Assembly (NCBI GenBank): GCA_017518105.1
Contig: JAFWWC010000012.1
Location: forward strand, 1-64,000
From: Selenomonadaceae bacterium
GTDB taxonomy: Bacteria; Bacillota; Negativicutes; Selenomonadales; Selenomonadaceae
Length of the DNA stretch: 64,000 nt
Direction of reading: 5' to 3'
A model generated the notes under the pieces. That model ran no database searches, was not told the DNA's origin, and saw only the letters and a program-made list of their open reading frames with translations. Of the stretch, positions 46,869 through 55,229 are shown piece by piece. Each line of letters opens with the position of its first letter. Positions within the stretch are counted from its first letter, which is position 1. The position numbers and the translations under genes are program-made.

Positions 46869-48326
46869 ATGGCTTCTGTTATTAACACGAACATTGCGGC
46901 AACCCGTACTCACAACGTATACAACCGCAACAACGAATTCATGAACGCCGCAATGACCAGAGTCGCGACGGGCATGAAAATCAACAGCGCGAAAGACGGC
47001 GCATCCACTTGGGCTATCTCCGAGAAAATGCGCGAACGTATCCGCGCTAACGACCAGGCTAACCAAAACGTTCAGAACGACACCGCTCTTATCAAGACTG
47101 CGCAGGGCGGCGTCGGCAATACTATCGATATCCTCAAGACACTCAAAGAACGTGCGATCAACGCGGCTAACGACTCTAACATGAACGTAGACCGCACGAT
47201 TATTGCGGAAGAAGTTCGCCAGCTCGTCAATCAAATCGACGACAACGCCGCAAAAGTCAAATTTAACGGCAGGACGCTCCTTCAAGGCTCTGTCGGTGAT
47301 GACACTGCGGCTACAGCACTTACTTCCGCCACTGATCCTGCTCCGGTAACATCCGCTGCAGCGGGAGGGGTTTCCACTCCTGCCACCGTAGAACCTACAC
47401 ATGGGTATGCTTCCATAACAAGTATTGACGGTTTTTATAAATCTAATGGAAGCGGCGGATCAACTGCAGCCGATAAAGATACGACACTTCAGTATGTTAC
47501 GAAAAATGACGGCACTACTCGTATGTTTGCTACAGGCGACAAAATTACGGTAAAATGGTCAGAAGGCAATTCTACAACTGCCGATAAGAGCGCAACATAC
47601 ACGGTGGCTGATTCCGACAAGTTAAGTGAAATTTCAGCAACAGGCAATGGCGCAGTATTTAAATGGTTTAACCAAAATGATCCTCTCACTAACGGTACTG
47701 ATGCGGTAAAAGATTCAGATGGTAATGCCGTGCAAGCAAGTGCAGACGGCTTTTATTTAATCGGCGGATCAGGAAAACACATAGATAATATTAGTATCTC
47801 GGTCGCAAGCAGTACAGGCGTAACAAATACCGATGCGACAACGGCATTCGGTTCTTTCGGTACAGTTGCCAACAATCCTACTGCACCTGTGGGAGGTTCG
47901 GGCAGTGACGAACTGACTTTCTATGTCGGCGGCGAGGCTAATTTTGGCATTAACGTGAAATTCGCAAATATGACTTCGAGCGGCTCCGTGCTTAATCTTG
48001 GTTCAGATGTTGAAACTTTTGCCAATTTGTTCTTGGATAAAAGCGATGCGCAGACAGCTTTGGGTAAAATCAATAACGCACTTGACAATGCCCTCAAAGA
48101 ACAGGCGAAACTCGGCGCGATTGAAAATCGTTTGGGATACACTGCTGACAACATCACGACCATGAACGAAAACCTCGAAGCGGCTGATTCGGTCATGCGT
48201 GATTCGGACATCGCCAAAGAGATGACAAGCTACATGAAATATGCGGTCCTTTCGCAAGCGTCGCAGTACATGCTCGCGCAGGCAGGACAGAACGCATTCC
48301 AGGTTCTCAACCTCCTCCAACAATGA
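46869..48326 (+). CDS. Flagellin 2
   Basis: The ATG follows AAGGAGGAAATAATC; 485 residues. The N-terminal domain has VINTNIAATRTHNVYNRNNE and TRVATGMKINSAKDGASTWA, and the C-terminal domain has LGYTADNITTMNENLEAADS and ends in VLNLLQQ. It differs strongly from flagellin 1 in the centre and is shorter. Its own promoter, leader and terminator surround it. Two flagellins suggest a mixed filament or a switch in filament type. Confidence 0.95.
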   Translation: MASVINTNIAATRTHNVYNRNNEFMNAAMTRVATGMKINSAKDGASTWAISEKMRERIRANDQANQNVQNDTALIKTAQGGVGNTIDILKTLKERAINAANDSNMNVDRTIIAEEVRQLVNQIDDNAAKVKFNGRTLLQGSVGDDTAATALTSATDPAPVTSAAAGGVSTPATVEPTHGYASITSIDGFYKSNGSGGSTAADKDTTLQYVTKNDGTTRMFATGDKITVKWSEGNSTTADKSATYTVADSDKLSEISATGNGAVFKWFNQNDPLTNGTDAVKDSDGNAVQASADGFYLIGGSGKHIDNISISVASSTGVTNTDATTAFGSFGTVANNPTAPVGGSGSDELTFYVGGEANFGINVKFANMTSSGSVLNLGSDVETFANLFLDKSDAQTALGKINNALDNALKEQAKLGAIENRLGYTADNITTMNENLEAADSVMRDSDIAKEMTSYMKYAVLSQASQYMLAQAGQNAFQVLNLLQQ

Positions 48327-48422
48327 ACGCCGCAGATTTTGCCAGCGTTGCAGGATATGCGGCCGAAAATTCGGAGTTAGGAAACGTTCGAGTTTGAGAC
48401 CACACAACAAAACATTTACAAA

Positions 48423-48447
48423 GCTCGTCGGCTACGGTCGGCGGGCT
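48423..48447 (+). terminator. Flagellin 2 terminator
   Basis: GCTCGTCGGC and GGTCGGCGGGC form the stem before CTTTTTG. The same hairpin ends flagellin 1 at 36553-36580. Confidence 0.75.
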
Positions 48448-48453
48448 TTTTGT

Positions 48454-48482
48454 TTGACAAGGCGGCGCATGTGTGATAGATT
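48454..48482 (+). promoter_or_regulatory. Antisense RNA promoter 2
   Basis: TTGACA (48454-48459) and TAGATT (48477-48482) lie 17 bases apart, identical in elements and spacing to antisense promoter 1, and the first nine spacer bases (AGGCGGCGC) match it too. Confidence 0.8.
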
Positions 48483-48488
48483 AACGCC

Positions 48489-48590
48489 AAGAGCTTTGAA
48501 CATCTAATAAAGAGTAACTCGGACATCTTGAACACAAAACGAAACCCCCCGCGACGGAATGCGACGCCGTTACGGGGGATTTCGTTTGCC
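48489..48590 (+). ncRNA. Antisense RNA of toxin-antitoxin module 2
   Basis: The RNA should start near 48489 and end in the hairpin 48538-48586 (AACGAAACCCCCC against GGGGGATTTCGTT). It carries AAGAGCTTTGAACATC at 48489-48504, a near copy of AAGAGCTTCGAACATC opposite the toxin start at 48713-48728, and GGACATCTTGAACAC at 48521-48535, a near copy of GAACATCCTGAACAC at 48722-48736. It could thus pair with the toxin mRNA at its start and its 3' end. Confidence 0.6.
48538..48586. terminator. Shared bidirectional terminator of module 2
   Basis: AACGAAA plus a C run pairs with a G run plus TTTCGTT, the counterpart of 36411-36456. A second small hairpin follows at about 48592-48610. Confidence 0.65.
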
Positions 48591-48640
48591 ATAACCGATG
48601 CGACTCGATTAGAGGACTGGTAGAGGGTTAATAACGCCTG

Positions 48641-48727
48641 CTACTTCTTGAAGATTTTGTCGTAGATGAACTTGGCGGCGATTCGCGCAAGAACATCGAG
48701 GACGAACGAACAAAGAGCTTCGAACAT
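48641..48727 (-). CDS. Type I toxin-like hydrophobic peptide 2
   Basis: The ATG at 48727 follows AAAGGAGGTGTTCAGG. The 28-residue peptide (MFEALCSFVLDVLARIAAKF, then a basic end KIFKK) has one hydrophobic helix and a basic tail, as does peptide 1. Its sequence differs from peptide 1, while promoter, hidden ribosome binding site (CTTTC can pair with GAAAG before GGAGG), terminators and antisense RNA are arranged in the same way. Toxic function is predicted, not shown. Confidence 0.55.
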   Translation of the reverse strand: MFEALCSFVLDVLARIAAKFIYDKIFKK

Positions 48728-48783
48728 CCTGAACACCTCCTTTCTTTTGGCGTATGCCTCCGGAAAGTGGTAGCATCGGCGCG

Positions 48784-48812
48784 ATTATAACAGAACGAAT
48801 CCGCCGCTACAA
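48784..48812 (-). promoter_or_regulatory. Promoter of toxin-like peptide 2
   Basis: On the minus strand TTGTAG (48807-48812) and TATAAT (48784-48789) are 17 bases apart. TATAATCGCGCCGATGC is shared with the promoter of peptide 1. Confidence 0.75.
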
Positions 48813-48855
48813 GGATTGTACTTTTGGGTTTAAAGCGGCACTTTTTGAATTCGTG

Positions 48856-48883
48856 TTGCGTCGGGAAAAATATTTGGTATAAT
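48856..48883 (+). promoter_or_regulatory. Promoter of the first lipoprotein gene
   Basis: TTGCGT (48856-48861) and TATAAT (48878-48883) are 16 bases apart; the ribosome binding site GGGAGGA follows. Confidence 0.6.
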
Positions 48884-48911
48884 GCTGGGCGAACGAAGGG
48901 AGGATTTCTTT

Positions 48912-49583
48912 ATGTTCAGGAAAGTTTTGGCAGGTGCGATGATTTTGGCGGGCTTGCTAATCGTCGGGTGCGGCGGCGCGGATAAAGTCGTTGGCTCGCC
49001 CGATAAGGCAATACTCGCTTATTCAGAGCTAGTCACTATGGGCGAATCACCCAATATGGCGGCGGCGGGCTTTTCCGAAGAGGATAACAAGAACTTGCGC
49101 AAGATGATGATTAAAGTTTTCGAGGCGTCTTTCAATGGGATTGTGCCGCTTAGCGAACAGAGCGCGGACGACTTAGCGAACGTTTTCTACGACAGTAGCA
49201 AAGCTAGAATTAAATTCCAAGCCGCGCTAAAGACTGACGACCCCGAACGCCCCGTAGTCGAGCTGACGACGACGCCTTTTAACATGACGGACAACGCCGC
49301 GGCTTTTGCACCCAATGATGAGCTAATCGCGCTAATCGGCATGGTCGGCAAGCTCAAATCGGACGGCGCGACGGACGAGCAGTTAAAATCCAATCCCGAA
49401 GTTCAAAAGCTAGCAGTCGAGGTCTTCGGCAAATATCTTAAGGAACTGCCCCTTCAGCCCGAAATGACCTGCGCGGTAGTTTGTAAGAAAGTCACGGGCA
49501 CGGACGGCAACACGCATTGGGCACCAGACGACGTGAACGCGCTAATGGACTTCATAACGCTCGGCAAGCTGGCTGATAAGTAA
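48912..49583 (+). CDS. Lipoprotein, DUF5105-like, copy 1
   Basis: The ATG at 48912 follows GGGAGGATTTCTTT. The 223-residue protein has a signal peptide with lipobox L-I-V-G-C (C20). The mature part is mainly alpha/beta with SPDKAILAYSELVTMGESPN and AALKTDDPERPVVELTTTPF, a pattern also seen in the next protein. These are paralogous envelope lipoproteins of unknown role. Confidence 0.75.
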   Translation: MFRKVLAGAMILAGLLIVGCGGADKVVGSPDKAILAYSELVTMGESPNMAAAGFSEEDNKNLRKMMIKVFEASFNGIVPLSEQSADDLANVFYDSSKARIKFQAALKTDDPERPVVELTTTPFNMTDNAAAFAPNDELIALIGMVGKLKSDGATDEQLKSNPEVQKLAVEVFGKYLKELPLQPEMTCAVVCKKVTGTDGNTHWAPDDVNALMDFITLGKLADK

Positions 49584-49658
49584 AGGGCACTCGTTGCCCC
49601 CGCAGACGTTCGGCGGTCGCGGGTCAACTTCAAATAACTTGATTGGAGGATTTGTTTT

Positions 49659-50369
49659 ATGGTTAGGAAAGTTTTGTTTGGGGCGTTGACGCTTTTGCTC
49701 GCGCTGTGCTTAGTCGGTTGCGGCGGCAAGAAGGAAGACACCGCTAAAAAGGACGAGGCTCCCGCTAAGGCTGAAGAAGTCAAAGTCGAGGGCACGCCCG
49801 ATAAAGCCGTTCTCGCCTATGCGCAGCTGTACGCTTACGGCATTATCGAAGATGAGAACATGAAGGCGGCTGGCATGACTGAAAAAGACGTTGAAGCCGT
49901 TCAAGACCAAGTGCTTGCTCCGATTGTCGACGCTTTTAAGCAATATCCGCTTAGCGATGAGAGCGTCGCGGAGATGACTGGTAACTACGTCGCTAAACTG
50001 CACGCGGGCATGGACATGAAAGCCACCGTTAAGAAGGAAGATGCTAAAAATCCCGTCGTCGAACTCAAAGCCACCACGATTAATCAGGCGGGAGCCGCGC
50101 AAGTCGCAGAGAACAACGCAGACTTAGTAGCACTCGGCACGGCTTATGGCGAGCTTCAGGCGCAAGGCTTGACTGCTGAACAGCTCAAGGAAAGCGCAGA
50201 GTTCCAACAGTTCGCGCTTGAATCAATCGACAACTTCATCAACGAGTTCCCGCTCAATCCCGAACAGACCCTTGAGGTCACCTGCGAGGCTGTTCAAGGC
50301 TCCGATGGCAAAATGTATTGGGCACCGCAAGACCCCCAAGCCGTTGCTAAATTCGTCAGCGGAAAATAA
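49659..50369 (+). CDS. Lipoprotein, DUF5105-like, copy 2
   Basis: The 236-residue protein has a lipobox L-V-G-C (C21), followed by a lysine/glutamate-rich linker and a domain with TPDKAVLAYAQLYAYGIIED and KKEDAKNPVVELKATTINQA. It aligns over its length with copy 1, so the two are a tandem duplication. The ATG follows GGAGGATTTGTTTT. Confidence 0.75.
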   Translation: MVRKVLFGALTLLLALCLVGCGGKKEDTAKKDEAPAKAEEVKVEGTPDKAVLAYAQLYAYGIIEDENMKAAGMTEKDVEAVQDQVLAPIVDAFKQYPLSDESVAEMTGNYVAKLHAGMDMKATVKKEDAKNPVVELKATTINQAGAAQVAENNADLVALGTAYGELQAQGLTAEQLKESAEFQQFALESIDNFINEFPLNPEQTLEVTCEAVQGSDGKMYWAPQDPQAVAKFVSGK

Positions 50370-50388
50370 TTTTAATCGACTATCAGTG

Positions 50389-50428
50389 GTTAGTGGTTAG
50401 GCTTTCTAATCGCTAGCCATTTTTTTAA
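50389..50428 (+). terminator. Terminator/attenuator before the clostripain-family gene
   Basis: TGGTTAGGC and GCTAGCCA pair imperfectly and are followed by TTTTTTT. It separates the lipoprotein pair from the protease gene, whose ribosome binding site AAAGGAG is next. Confidence 0.5.
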
Positions 50429-50441
50429 AGGAGATGAGGAT

Positions 50442-52475
50442 ATGCAGACCCTTCGACGATTTTTTTTGCTAGCAATTTGTTTGACAGCGGCGTTGCTAAT
50501 GGGTTGCGGCGATGATTCGGCGGGCGGCGGCACTGTAACTAAGCAGGCGAACAAATCCGCGAACTTCAGCGACGCTTACAAGGCGGACGATACCTGGATT
50601 GTCTATTGGTATCTTTGCGGCACGGATTTAGAGACAAGTAACGGCGCGGCGTCCAGTGACTTTCAAGAACTCCTAAATGTCAAGCTCCCGCCGAATATCA
50701 AGTTCCTAATCATGACTGGCGGCACTCAACAATGGCAAAATGATGTCGTCTCTAGCGACGCCGTCGAGTTCTACCTTTACAGCTCGAACGGACTGGAGCG
50801 CATTGGCTCTTTCGACGATGCTGACATGGGGCACGTCCAGACGCTAACCGACTTTATCCGCTACGGCAAGGAGAACTACACCGCTGACCATAGAGTATTT
50901 GTCTTCTGGGATCACGGCGGCGGCTCGGCGGCTGGCATTTGCGTTGACGAGCGCACGGGGCATATCCTCAGCCTAAACGATGTGCACAATGCTTTTGCCG
51001 CGTCCTATGAACCTAATGCTGATAATCCACCCTTTGAGCTTATCGGCTTCGACGCCTGCTTAATGGCGACTTATGACACTGTGAACGCCCTAGACGGCTT
51101 GACGCGCTATGTTACTGCTTCCGAAGAGACTGAACCCGCTGTCGGCTGGAACTATTCGGGCTGGGTCGGTGCTCTCGCCGAAAATCCCGCTATGGGCGGC
51201 GCAAAACTCGGTCAAATCATCTGCGATACCTACATGGAAGACTGCAAAAGCTATTGGGTCGAAGACACCGCGACGCTTTCCGTTATCGACCTGTCGAAGC
51301 TCCCCTATCTGCGCAATGCCTATGAATCGTTCGGGCTTGAGGCTCTTAGGGCGGCTCATAATAATCCGCGAAACTTCTTTGCTAAGTTCGGTCGCGGAGC
51401 CGCACAGGCAGAAAATTACGGCGGCAACACTCGCAAGACCGGCTACACGAACATGGTTGATATTGTCGACCTAGCCAAGGGTAGCAAGGACATTCTCCCC
51501 AACACGAGCGATAAACTCATCAGCGCGGTTGATGACGCCGTTATTTACAAAGTTCAGGGCGCGTATCGCAATCGCGGCGGCGGATTGTCTAGCTTCTATT
51601 CCTACAGCGGCGACGAGCAAAGCTTAGTTGCTTATCTCAACCTCGATTCCGCGCCCGTGCCGCAAAAGCTCCTGTATTACTATCTGATTTACGGCGAACT
51701 GCCCGAAGACGTTATCCCGCTCCTAAATGATGATTCGCTCGTCACGCCCGCACCCACTGCACCGCCTCCGCAAGCCGAGCGGCAAGAGATTTTCCAACTC
51801 TCTCAGCTAGATGACTTCCCAGTACAAATGGACAGCAACGGCAATGCGTTCGTTCAGCTTAGCCCTGAGCAAATGGATTTACTCTCTAGCGTGCATTGTC
51901 AGCTGGTTTATATGAGCATTGAGGACGACCTCTTGCTTTACTTAGGTAGCGACGCCGACATTAACGCCGATTGGAACAAGGGCACCTTTACTGATAACTT
52001 CCGCGGCGTGTGGCCCATGCTTGACGGGCACCCCGTTTACGTCGAGATTACCGAAGAGAACGACGGCTATAACCTCTACTCAATCCCGATTAAACTTAAT
52101 GGCGTCGAATGCAATTTGCAGGTCGCTTACGTCTACGCCGAAGAGAAATATTATATCCTCGGCGCAAGGAAGGGTTTGGATAGCAACGGCATGAGTAGCC
52201 GCGAACTTATCAAGCTCCGCGCAGGCGACGAGATTACTACTCTCCATTACGGCATGACGATTTCAGGCGACGATGAGGACTTCACGCAAGTTGAGGTTGA
52301 TACCTTCACGATAGGCGAAAATCCGCAAGTTAAGGACGAGGCACTCGGCGACGGCAATTACGGCTATGCTTTTGAATTCGTCAGCCCGACCGCCGACGAT
52401 AGCGCGTTGTCTAACTTTATCCTCTTCACGATTGCCAACGGCGAGATTACCACCGATATTAGCGTTCAGGAGTGA
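50442..52475 (+). CDS. Clostripain-family (C11) cysteine protease lipoprotein
   Basis: C11 proteases cleave after basic residues and often act on surface proteins. The 677-residue protein has a lipobox L-M-G-C (C22). Catalytic features: H158 in FVFWDHGGGSAAG, and C206 in LIGFDACLMATYDTV. An N-terminal WIVYWYLCGTDLETSNGAAS opens the catalytic domain. The C-terminal third is beta-rich and may be a binding domain. It is likely anchored at a membrane surface; its substrate is unknown. Confidence 0.85.
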   Translation: MQTLRRFFLLAICLTAALLMGCGDDSAGGGTVTKQANKSANFSDAYKADDTWIVYWYLCGTDLETSNGAASSDFQELLNVKLPPNIKFLIMTGGTQQWQNDVVSSDAVEFYLYSSNGLERIGSFDDADMGHVQTLTDFIRYGKENYTADHRVFVFWDHGGGSAAGICVDERTGHILSLNDVHNAFAASYEPNADNPPFELIGFDACLMATYDTVNALDGLTRYVTASEETEPAVGWNYSGWVGALAENPAMGGAKLGQIICDTYMEDCKSYWVEDTATLSVIDLSKLPYLRNAYESFGLEALRAAHNNPRNFFAKFGRGAAQAENYGGNTRKTGYTNMVDIVDLAKGSKDILPNTSDKLISAVDDAVIYKVQGAYRNRGGGLSSFYSYSGDEQSLVAYLNLDSAPVPQKLLYYYLIYGELPEDVIPLLNDDSLVTPAPTAPPPQAERQEIFQLSQLDDFPVQMDSNGNAFVQLSPEQMDLLSSVHCQLVYMSIEDDLLLYLGSDADINADWNKGTFTDNFRGVWPMLDGHPVYVEITEENDGYNLYSIPIKLNGVECNLQVAYVYAEEKYYILGARKGLDSNGMSSRELIKLRAGDEITTLHYGMTISGDDEDFTQVEVDTFTIGENPQVKDEALGDGNYGYAFEFVSPTADDSALSNFILFTIANGEITTDISVQE

Positions 52476-52481
52476 TGAACT

Positions 52482-53024
52482 TTGGCTGACGATAAAATTG
52501 ACGAGACTAAGGATAAAGAGTTCTCTAAGCGGCAGACGCAACTAATCGCGCTGACGGCTCTTATCTTGGCAATCTGCGCGACGTTCGCTTCACTGTATGC
52601 CGGCGCAAATGCTAGCAAAGGTATCCTCGCGCAAAGTCAAGCCTCCGACGGCTGGGCTTATTATCAAGCTAAGAGTATCAAGCAGTCGATGTACAAGATG
52701 CAACTCGAAGCTTTGGATATTGACCCGCCGAGCAATCTCGACCCAACGCGCCTAAATATCTTGCGCGAAAAATATCAGCAGACGATTGACCGCTACGAGA
52801 ACGAGCAAATGGACATACGCAAGCAAGCCAATCAGAAGGAAGCCGACCGCGACCATTTCCTTGACTTGAACAGGAGCTTTGCAGGTTCGCTGACGTATCT
52901 GCAGATTGCAATCCTTCTAACATCGCTTGCGGGACTGATGAAACAAATCGGCTTTTGGTATGCGGGAATAGCTATCGGCGCGTTCGGCGTTTATAACTTC
53001 GTCGCGGCTATGATGATGGTGTAA
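52482..53024 (+). CDS. DUF4337-like membrane protein
   Basis: The TTG at 52482 starts a 180-residue protein with a membrane segment (LIALTALILAICATFASLYA), a coiled coil of about 70 residues and two C-terminal membrane segments (LQIAILLTSLAGLMKQIGFW). The central QASDGWAYYQAKSIKQSMYK is the family's typical stretch. Its role is unknown. It follows the protease gene by six bases, so the two are likely co-transcribed. Confidence 0.7.
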   Translation: MADDKIDETKDKEFSKRQTQLIALTALILAICATFASLYAGANASKGILAQSQASDGWAYYQAKSIKQSMYKMQLEALDIDPPSNLDPTRLNILREKYQQTIDRYENEQMDIRKQANQKEADRDHFLDLNRSFAGSLTYLQIAILLTSLAGLMKQIGFWYAGIAIGAFGVYNFVAAMMMV

Positions 53025-53027
53025 GCA

Positions 53028-54164
53028 ATGAGAAAATTTTTAGCTTTAGTCTTCGCGCTCGGCTTGATGACTTCCACGGCATTGGCGGCGGGCGAACCAA
53101 AAATCTTAGCGGACTCGGCAATCCTAGTTGAGGCTAACACGGGGCGAATCATCTACGAAAAGAATCCCGATGACATTCGCGAACCGGCGAGTATGACTAA
53201 AATGCTGACGTGCGTTATCGCGCTTGAGGAACTTAATCCGGCGCAAGAAGTCTTCATGGATAGTCAAGCGGTCATGGCGGAAGATAATACCCTTGACTGG
53301 TCAACGAGCGATTCAATCAGCGCACGCGACATGATAACGGCAGTCATGCTCGTCAGCGAGAACGGCGGCGCACTTGCCCTAGCTCAGACCATTAGCGGCA
53401 ACGTTGATAGCTTCGCCGACCTGATGAACGATAAGGCGCAGGCTCTGGGCTGTAAGAATTCGCACTTCGCCAATCCAAACGGCTTGCCCAATCCCAATCA
53501 CTATTCCTCCGCCGCTGATATGGCGCGTATCGCTGTCTACTGCATGACCAACGACACCTTCCGCGAAATCGTCAACACCCGACGGACTTCGATTCATTGG
53601 ACGTACCCTAAGGACAAGTGGAGCGAACTTAACAACACCAATGAATTGCTCGGCAAGTACAATGGCGCGAACGGTATCAAAACTGGTTGGACGACTGCGG
53701 CAGGCGGTTGCTTGGCTGCCAGTGCTAAGCGCGGCGAGATTGAACTGATTGCTATCGTCATGCACTCGACTAATCACGACACGCGATTTGATGACGCATC
53801 CGCTTTGCTCAATTTCGGCTTTGAACGCGTCCGATTAGTCAAAGCTATCGATAAGGAGCAGACTAAGAAAAAAATCTTTGTGCGCGGCGGCGAAAAGGCG
53901 ACCGTTCATGTTAGCGTTGAACAGAATTTGGACTTTCCGCTTATGGCGGGCGAAGATTCTAAGCTCTTGAAGGTCGCTTACGACTTGCCAAAGATTGTTG
54001 ACGCTGGAAACGGAATTGACGCGGGGCAAGTCCTCGGCGAGGCTGTTTTGCTCTATGACGGCAAGCCCGTAGCTCGTGCGCCGCTCGTCGCCCGTGAAAG
54101 TGTCGATGCGGGCTTTAGTGTCGGCTCGCTCTTCGTAAAACTTATCGCGCCTCTTCTTAGCTAA
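53028..54164 (+). CDS. dacA: D-alanyl-D-alanine carboxypeptidase, DacA type
   Basis: The enzyme removes the terminal D-alanine of peptidoglycan stem peptides. The 378-residue protein has a signal peptide (MRKFLALVFALGLMTSTALA), catalytic S-M-T-K (S55-K58), S-E-N (S110-N112) and K-T-G (K218-G220) motifs. A C-terminal beta domain and an end helix (FVKLIAPLLS) follow, as in PBP5/6-type proteins. It starts four bases after the preceding gene. Confidence 0.95.
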   Translation: MRKFLALVFALGLMTSTALAAGEPKILADSAILVEANTGRIIYEKNPDDIREPASMTKMLTCVIALEELNPAQEVFMDSQAVMAEDNTLDWSTSDSISARDMITAVMLVSENGGALALAQTISGNVDSFADLMNDKAQALGCKNSHFANPNGLPNPNHYSSAADMARIAVYCMTNDTFREIVNTRRTSIHWTYPKDKWSELNNTNELLGKYNGANGIKTGWTTAAGGCLAASAKRGEIELIAIVMHSTNHDTRFDDASALLNFGFERVRLVKAIDKEQTKKKIFVRGGEKATVHVSVEQNLDFPLMAGEDSKLLKVAYDLPKIVDAGNGIDAGQVLGEAVLLYDGKPVARAPLVARESVDAGFSVGSLFVKLIAPLLS

Positions 54165-54165
54165 C

Positions 54166-54199
54166 AAAAAGCCCCCTTCCAAGTCGGTTGGGGGTTTTT
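54166..54199. terminator. Terminator after dacA
   Basis: AAAAAGCCCCC and GGGGGTTTTT form the stem around a 13-base loop. It also serves the converging gene at 54219. Confidence 0.8.
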
Positions 54200-54218
54200 C
54201 TATGCCGTGATGATTTTT

Positions 54219-55073
54219 TTATGCCATAGCACGCCGATAAGCCCTTGCCGCGTCCAAAATCCTGCGGTCAGGCTCGTAAATCTGCTTGCGAACCTTTTTA
54301 ACCGTCTTTTCGTCCGTAAAATGCTCCGGCATGTCTTTATAGTCGCTCGAATTCGTGAAATGCGCCCATTCGTCTTCTAAAGCGCGGATTGTCCAAAGAT
54401 ATTTCTCCATAATGTCTTCCGGCGTCAAATTATCGGCGTCTTCGGTCTTCTGCGCGGAAATTTTGTTATCGTCGCCGTTTATCGTGCCGTTTAACTGATT
54501 AAAGCCCGTTTGATTAGCATTTGTGAGCGTCGAACCTTCCGAAATGCTTTGATTTGCAATTTCGCTGCCTGAAACGTTCATTGCGGCACTTTGTGCAAGA
54601 TTTTCCGAACCAACGCCGCTAATATTGCCTCCGCCCGCTCCAATCGATGATAATTCCGCCATCGCCGTCGAAGATGCCTTGACCATCGCCCGCGTCATCG
54701 CTTCGCGTGCCTCTTCCTTAGTTTTTGCACTCTTGAGTTCAGATTTTAGCTCTTCGCGGGCTTCGTCGGCGGCTTTTGCCTTTTTGTAGGTCTTCGGGTC
54801 GTTCACGCGCAAAAATCCGAGTTCTTCGTCGCTTAATTTCTGTCCAGCCTTGAGTTTGCGCCTGATTAGCGCGAGTTTCTGCTTTTTAGCCTGGTCAGTC
54901 GCTGTTTTCGACGCTTCACGGAGTTTATCGAACGTTGAAGACAAATTCGCGCTTATTAAGTTGCCATTTGCGTTCGTAAGCGTCTGCCCCGTGCGTATCT
55001 TGTGTTTGGCAGCGAACATCAGGTTTTTTTGCTTAACATACGTGCTGAGCCTGCCGATTGTCGCAAAATCCAT
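54219..55073 (-). CDS. Helical protein of unknown function
   Basis: The ATG at 55073 follows GGAGGCGATAAAA; 284 residues. It has no signal peptide. A coiled N-terminal half (FDKLREASKTATDQAKKQKL, RRKLKAGQKLSDEELGFLRV) is followed by a low-complexity serine/asparagine middle (NVSGSEIANQSISEGSTLTN) and a C-terminal helical part. I do not recognise a family. The promoter is at 55127-55155. Confidence 0.55.
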   Translation of the reverse strand: MDFATIGRLSTYVKQKNLMFAAKHKIRTGQTLTNANGNLISANLSSTFDKLREASKTATDQAKKQKLALIRRKLKAGQKLSDEELGFLRVNDPKTYKKAKAADEAREELKSELKSAKTKEEAREAMTRAMVKASSTAMAELSSIGAGGGNISGVGSENLAQSAAMNVSGSEIANQSISEGSTLTNANQTGFNQLNGTINGDDNKISAQKTEDADNLTPEDIMEKYLWTIRALEDEWAHFTNSSDYKDMPEHFTDEKTVKKVRKQIYEPDRRILDAARAYRRAMA

Positions 55074-55126
55074 TTTTATCGCCTCCTTGGCAATTCTAAA
55101 AGACAAATTCCTTATACTGCGCCCAC

Positions 55127-55155
55127 ATTTTACCCTACAGCGCATTAAAAAGCAA
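55127..55155 (-). promoter_or_regulatory. Promoter of the helical protein gene
   Basis: TTGCTT (55150-55155) and TAAAAT (55127-55132) are 17 bases apart on the minus strand. It lies eight bases from a plus-strand promoter, so the two genes have back-to-back control. Confidence 0.65.
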
Positions 55156-55162
55156 TTAACGC

Positions 55163-55191
55163 TTGCAATTTAACGGCTCGTGAAATAAAAT
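55163..55191 (+). promoter_or_regulatory. Promoter of the MFS transporter gene
   Basis: TTGCAA (55163-55168) and TAAAAT (55186-55191) are 17 bases apart; AAGGAG and the TTG start at 55230 follow. Confidence 0.65.
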
Positions 55192-55229
55192 TCGCGTCGA
55201 ACGCAAAAAATTTAAGGAGTGTATGCAAT

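Noticed and set aside
46800..47402. Open frame of 200 codons on the minus strand
   Set aside because: Antisense to the flagellin 2 start region, with no independent support.
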